DNA from: Meconema thalassinum
Lineage: Eukaryota > Arthropoda > Insecta > Orthoptera > Tettigoniidae
Direction: 5' to 3'
Assembly (NCBI GenBank): GCA_946902985.2
Contig: OX336388.2
Span: 368,639,387 to 368,703,386, forward strand
DNA: 64,000 nucleotides
Below the pieces are notes generated by a model, which was given only the letters and a program-made list of their open reading frames with translations, ran no database searches and was not told where the DNA came from. This document shows positions 59,898-64,000 of this stretch, in pieces; within the stretch, counting starts at the first letter, position 1, and each line of letters begins with the position of its first letter. The translations under genes were made by a program, and so were the position numbers.

Positions 59898-61396
59898 AAA
59901 AAGGCTTATGAGATCACCTTTTCTCCGTGTGTGTGTGCGGGTGTGTGTGTGATTCGTGTGTGTGTCCCCCCCTAATAAAATCTAAACGGCAGGAGCGATT
60001 TCAATGAAACTCGGATAGTTCATAGCACTATTCCCGGCGACCTCGACCGTGCCCTTCAAATTTTGTTACGACTCACCAATCCAACATGGCGGCTGTGCGA
60101 ATTATTTCACCAGCATTCAATATCTCCGAAACTATTACCGATATTACCCTGATTTTTTCTAATGTGATAGAGGGAACTACTATAAATTCACTTATGTGAC
60201 TTTTGAAAACCTGGTAACTACAAAACCAACATGGAGGCCAAGCGAATTTGCGACTTTTAAATAGACGTTTCTCGCGATTTGACCAACCATACGCAATGAA
60301 ACTTGGTACAGTATATGTTTATATACATTGTTATGCACCGACATCTAACTTCGTTCAATTGTTCACATAATCACAAGATGGCGGATGTGCGAAATAATTC
60401 ACCGGCATTCTATATCTCTGAAACTATTAGCGGTATCTCCCTAAAATTTTGTACGGAGATAAAGGGCACTACTGGAAGTCCATCTATAAGACTTTCAAAA
60501 ACCGGTTAACTACAAAACGAACATGGCGGCCAAGCGAATTTGAAAATTTTAAATAGACCTTTCTCGCGATTTAATGTTCCAAGCGCACTGCAACCTGGTA
60601 CAGGAAATATTTATACACATTGTAATCCACTGGTATCTAATTTAGTTCAATTGTTTACATAACCTCAAGATGGCGGCAGTGCGAATTTTAAAATTACGTT
60701 TTTATTTCTTGTGATGTAGTCATGCGATCGAAGTGAAAGTTTGAATAATGAACCTACGCAATAATTTTCCTTTAATGGTATATGACTCTATGGCCTATAC
60801 ATTTAACAATCCAACACGGCGACCATCCGAATTATTTAGACGATACTGAATATCTACGAATCTATTTTAGCAATCAAACTGCATTTTTTAATGTTCATAG
60901 GGGCTATGAACTTAAGTTCACCTATAGGACTTTAAATAACCTGGTGATCACAAATCCAACATGGCGATGACGCGAATTATAAATATTCACATGGACGTTT
61001 CTCGCAATTTAACCATCCGCATGCAGTGAAACTTGGTACAGTAAATCCTTATACGAATGTTAATCCACTGGCATCTAATTTATTTCAATTGTTTCCATAA
61101 CCTCAAGATGGCAGCTGTGCAAAATTTTAAAATCTCCTTGTTTTTTCTTGTGTCCTAATTATGCGATTGAAATTTGAATACTACACGTTCACAATAATCT
61201 GCATGTAACAGTACATAACTCTAGGACCTACATATATAAAATCCAACATGGCGACCATCCGAAATATTTAGTCGGTTCTCAATATCTACGAATCTAATAC
61301 AGCAATCAAACAGAAATTGTGTATGTTGATACAGGCAATTAACATAAGTAGGATATATGAAAATAGGCTGTATAGTTCTTCACGGAACTACTTGTT
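59898..61396 (-). mobile_element. Repeat-built element, family Y, copy 3
   Basis: Reverse-complement partner of copy 2, running from GGCTTATGAGATCACC and a GT-rich tract to GTTCTTCACGGAAC, TACTTGTT. All landmark units occur in mirrored order. Confidence 0.7.
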
Positions 61397-61439
61397 GACA
61401 TTCTATCAACGGGCAGATGTACGTGGGCTAAAGCCAACA

Positions 61440-61945
61440 TGTTTTACCGCCGAACTGTATACATCTTGGAGAGGGTAGTATATTTGGCTGTCATATCAGG
61501 GGTCCGGCTATGAATCTTGGCTCTACGGAAGAATTTAATAATGGTTGAGCTGCTACACCACGTTCAAACTCGCATACTTTTGTCCGTAAATAGAAAGTCA
61601 TATGCTAATAGATGAGTCCCGTTGAGTAGCCATGCCTGTTAAATAATGCACTACGGCTACGAGGGTAGCTACAAAATGTCCGGATATCGTAGGGTCAAAT
61701 CCAAATCCCGGCTATCCTGAGTGTGGTTTTCCCCCAGGGTTTTCCATACTCCCTTCAGGAAAATGTCAGGATAGTACCTTACTCCAAGTCCCGGGGTACC
61801 TACCTCATCCATGTCCCTGAAATAGTTACCACACACTACTACGGTGAGCATATAAATACAGGTTATCAGACAAGCTCAACACACACCCAACTACATGGTG
61901 CTGATGACCAAGATGTTCCAAGACCGTAAATGAATTAACAACAAC
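61440..61945 (+). mobile_element. Degraded tRNA-derived SINE
   Basis: The body GAGTGTGGTTTTCCCCCAGGG, GTCAGGATAGTACCTTAC and tail GGTTATCAGACAAGCTC, CACACACCCAACTACATGG, TGATGACCAAGATGTTCC match the other SINEs. A weak B-box-like GGCTATGAATCTTGGC lies near 61515. The interior is diverged and the ends are approximate. Confidence 0.55.
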
Positions 61946-64000
61946 AGTATTAGAAGTATTAGAAGAACGGGCGTTGTTGAAGGTATGTGTTGGATTCGTC
62001 GGGTAACCTAATAGGTTAGAATGCAAGTGTTCCATCTCCAAATATGAGTTTGTTGTGCTTATGTTTGGTATACATTAGTTGAGGATTAATGTGTTCTATT
62101 TTACTTTCATTTCGTTGATAGCTGCTGCCACCTATGAGAAATTTGTCGAGAGAAAGTAACATTGTTGGTCATTTGTCAGCAATTCAAACTTTCAAACTCA
62201 TTTATCTCAGAACTAGCTAAAGAGGATATGGAACAGTTACATTCTAACCTAACGGGTGTGATGTATTTCTGTAGTAATTTTATTGTAATATTTTATATTG
62301 ATTAACTGATTGACTTATTGATTGATTGATTTAATTGATTTAGGCCAAGATTGACCATACTACTAGCTACATACAACATTACAGGTATTATACAGACTCA
62401 GCTTTGAACTTGAAATATAAGCCACACAAACTCACGATTGATCTATTATGTTGTTCTGTGCGATTAGTGTTCTACATTTATTTGAACTTAGGATTATGAT
62501 TTATATAAGTATATCAATATTTTCCTGGAGTGACTGTGAAAGGGATTGCATTTAAGGAAGCCTCTATCTGTGCCGGAAATTCCACCTTCGTTCTCCAATC
62601 ATGCAACTACTCAATCCTCAACTATGTATGTAGGTATGCTGAAATGCTAATCATTCTTCATTTACTACATCAATTTACAATAATTATAATATACTCTTGC
62701 ACGCGCCATCTCTATGAATTAAGTAGGCTACGCTTGTTGTTTGTACATTTGGAATTTTCGGCTAAAACGTCCCAAATTCCTGGAATAGGTGTATAGTGAA
62801 CAAATATACCCTCAGTTTAAGTTTTGTGTGTTTGTATGTTTGTTAGGGATTGGCGTCAATACTACCGGTGCGTATGACATGAGGGTTGGTATTTAACTAG
62901 AAGATACCCCTAATAATAGAACTAAGGTACAGATTATTTGTCTAATACAAAGGGGTGAGAGAGTTAAGATGAACCTCGATTGCAACCAGTAAGACTATTA
63001 CATTGATCTCTTGGCATGAAGCCGTAGGCTGTAAATACCTCACCGTCAGTACTCCCGCAGTAAGGTAAGAAACACTTCCTTGTGACATGTATGTGTCAAA
63101 ATCAAGCAGCATGCACCGTGGAATGAGTTCATACATAGGGTGCCTAAACTCTATCCAACCAGAGGATCTATTTTCTTGACTGCTATTTCATGTTTATTGC
63201 TGTGTCACCCAAACTCTACTGATATTTTTCCTCGACGAAGCATGTGCTAACATTGATTTCTTACTATAACTTATATTCCAGTGTTAGTAAATGGGCCTAC
63301 TTTGTTTTTCAAGGAACATCCTCTGTTATGGATTTAAAGGACTAAGCTGTACTTCATTTTTCTGTTACACAATTGTGTTTTTTTTCTGTTTGGCGTCGGT
63401 CATATGACCTAGCATTTTATTCATTAACTGTCTTTATATCCTGTATGAATCCGTTAACGACGAATATACCTTAGATGTTTTGTGTTGAATCCTCAAGGTC
63501 AAGTTGACGACTTTGGGCAGACAGGTTTCCAGCTACATTTAAGTGGTGTGAATTAAAGTAACCGCTGTGACTCGTCGTCCGCCGTGCTGTTTACATCTTG
63601 TTAAAATCTGTGCATGAAATCGTCCTGACGAGCATGGGACACCTACGTGAGGGGTGTCTCCTCCAGCGCTCTAGCTCCCCACCACTCATACTGTACCTTT
63701 ATCTTCAAGCTTCACCACATACCGCTCAATCTGTAATGAAGACTAACACGCAATAGGCCTATAATGCGGATTAAACGTATAAATTCCAAATTACGCTCAT
63801 TCATTGTATTTTTAGATGACATTTTAACCACCTCTGTGCGTAAAAATTATGGAATTCAGAAATATTTCAGTTTTTATAACGAAATAACATAGGTTGTATA
63901 GTCTACATTTCACATTTGGCATAAGGTAAATTCAACTACCTTAATTATTGACGTAATTCAAAACACTCGTCTTCACCCACAAAAATAAAGCGGTCTAAGT
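61946..64000. other. Unassigned right flank
   Basis: No mobile element, RNA or gene is recognised. A short run of ATTG/GATT words occurs at 62300-62345. Frames present are short and lack motifs. Confidence 0.4.

Larger units (their letters stand above)
58359..61396. repeat. Inverted repeat of about 3 kb (Y copies 2 and 3)
   Basis: Arms of about 1.5 kb meet at 59897 with almost no spacer. Mirrored small frames (59246-59452 minus and 60303-60509 plus) are the same sequence on opposite strands. A transcript across it would fold into long double-stranded RNA. Confidence 0.85.

Overview
The window looks like intergenic, transposon-saturated DNA from an arthropod, most likely an insect with a large genome. 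This rests on the families present: tRNA-derived SINEs with insect-type heads and tails, Tc1/mariner remnants, an RTE-type LINE, a Gypsy-class LTR element with very long LTRs, a hAT element, and an XPG-nuclease (Academ-like) transposon remnant. I found no convincing host protein-coding gene, rRNA, true tRNA gene or CRISPR array. Everything here was read by eye; no homology search or alignment was run.

Left third (1-9666): a deleted mariner copy with about 100-bp inverted termini (1712-2391), a SINE, a very AT-rich block, nested direct repeats, and an array of about 120-bp units with one inverted copy (3745-4366). After these come weakly characterised DNA, two LINE 3' fragments on the minus strand, and three minus-strand SINEs.

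Centre (9659-38609): a three-level nest. A hAT element (18-bp imperfect TIRs, exact 8-bp duplication GTTATAAA) contains an RTE-type LINE. The LINE reading frame is interrupted by a 23.7-kb tandem array of a Gypsy-class LTR retrotransposon on the minus strand. The array has four 3,328-bp LTRs alternating with three about 3,453-bp internal regions. Only one 4-bp duplication (GTAT) flanks the whole array, so one insertion apparently expanded afterwards. Each internal region carries gag and an aspartic protease, but reverse transcriptase, RNase H and nearly all of integrase are deleted. A short Pol C-terminal tail survives out of frame. In copy 1 gag and protease form one 928-codon frame; in copies 2 and 3 a longer A-run splits them.

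Right third (38610-64000): SINEs and a LINE fragment; two families of repeat-built elements (called X and Y here) that share terminal signatures, a terminal hairpin and (CA)n tracts; a mariner whose left TIR holds a solo LTR with an ATAT duplication; a 163-bp-period repeat element (Z); and a 3.7-kb element with about 350-bp TIRs around a decayed XPG-type nuclease pseudogene. Two Y copies meet tail to tail as an inverted repeat of about 3 kb. The last 2 kb hold nothing I recognise.

The most notable signals are the LTR array with its incompatible variant pattern between LTRs, the gag-protease-only element, the XPG-nuclease transposon remnant, a 57-bp tail-only retroposon with a 12-bp duplication, and a short sequence module that recurs in otherwise different repeat families.
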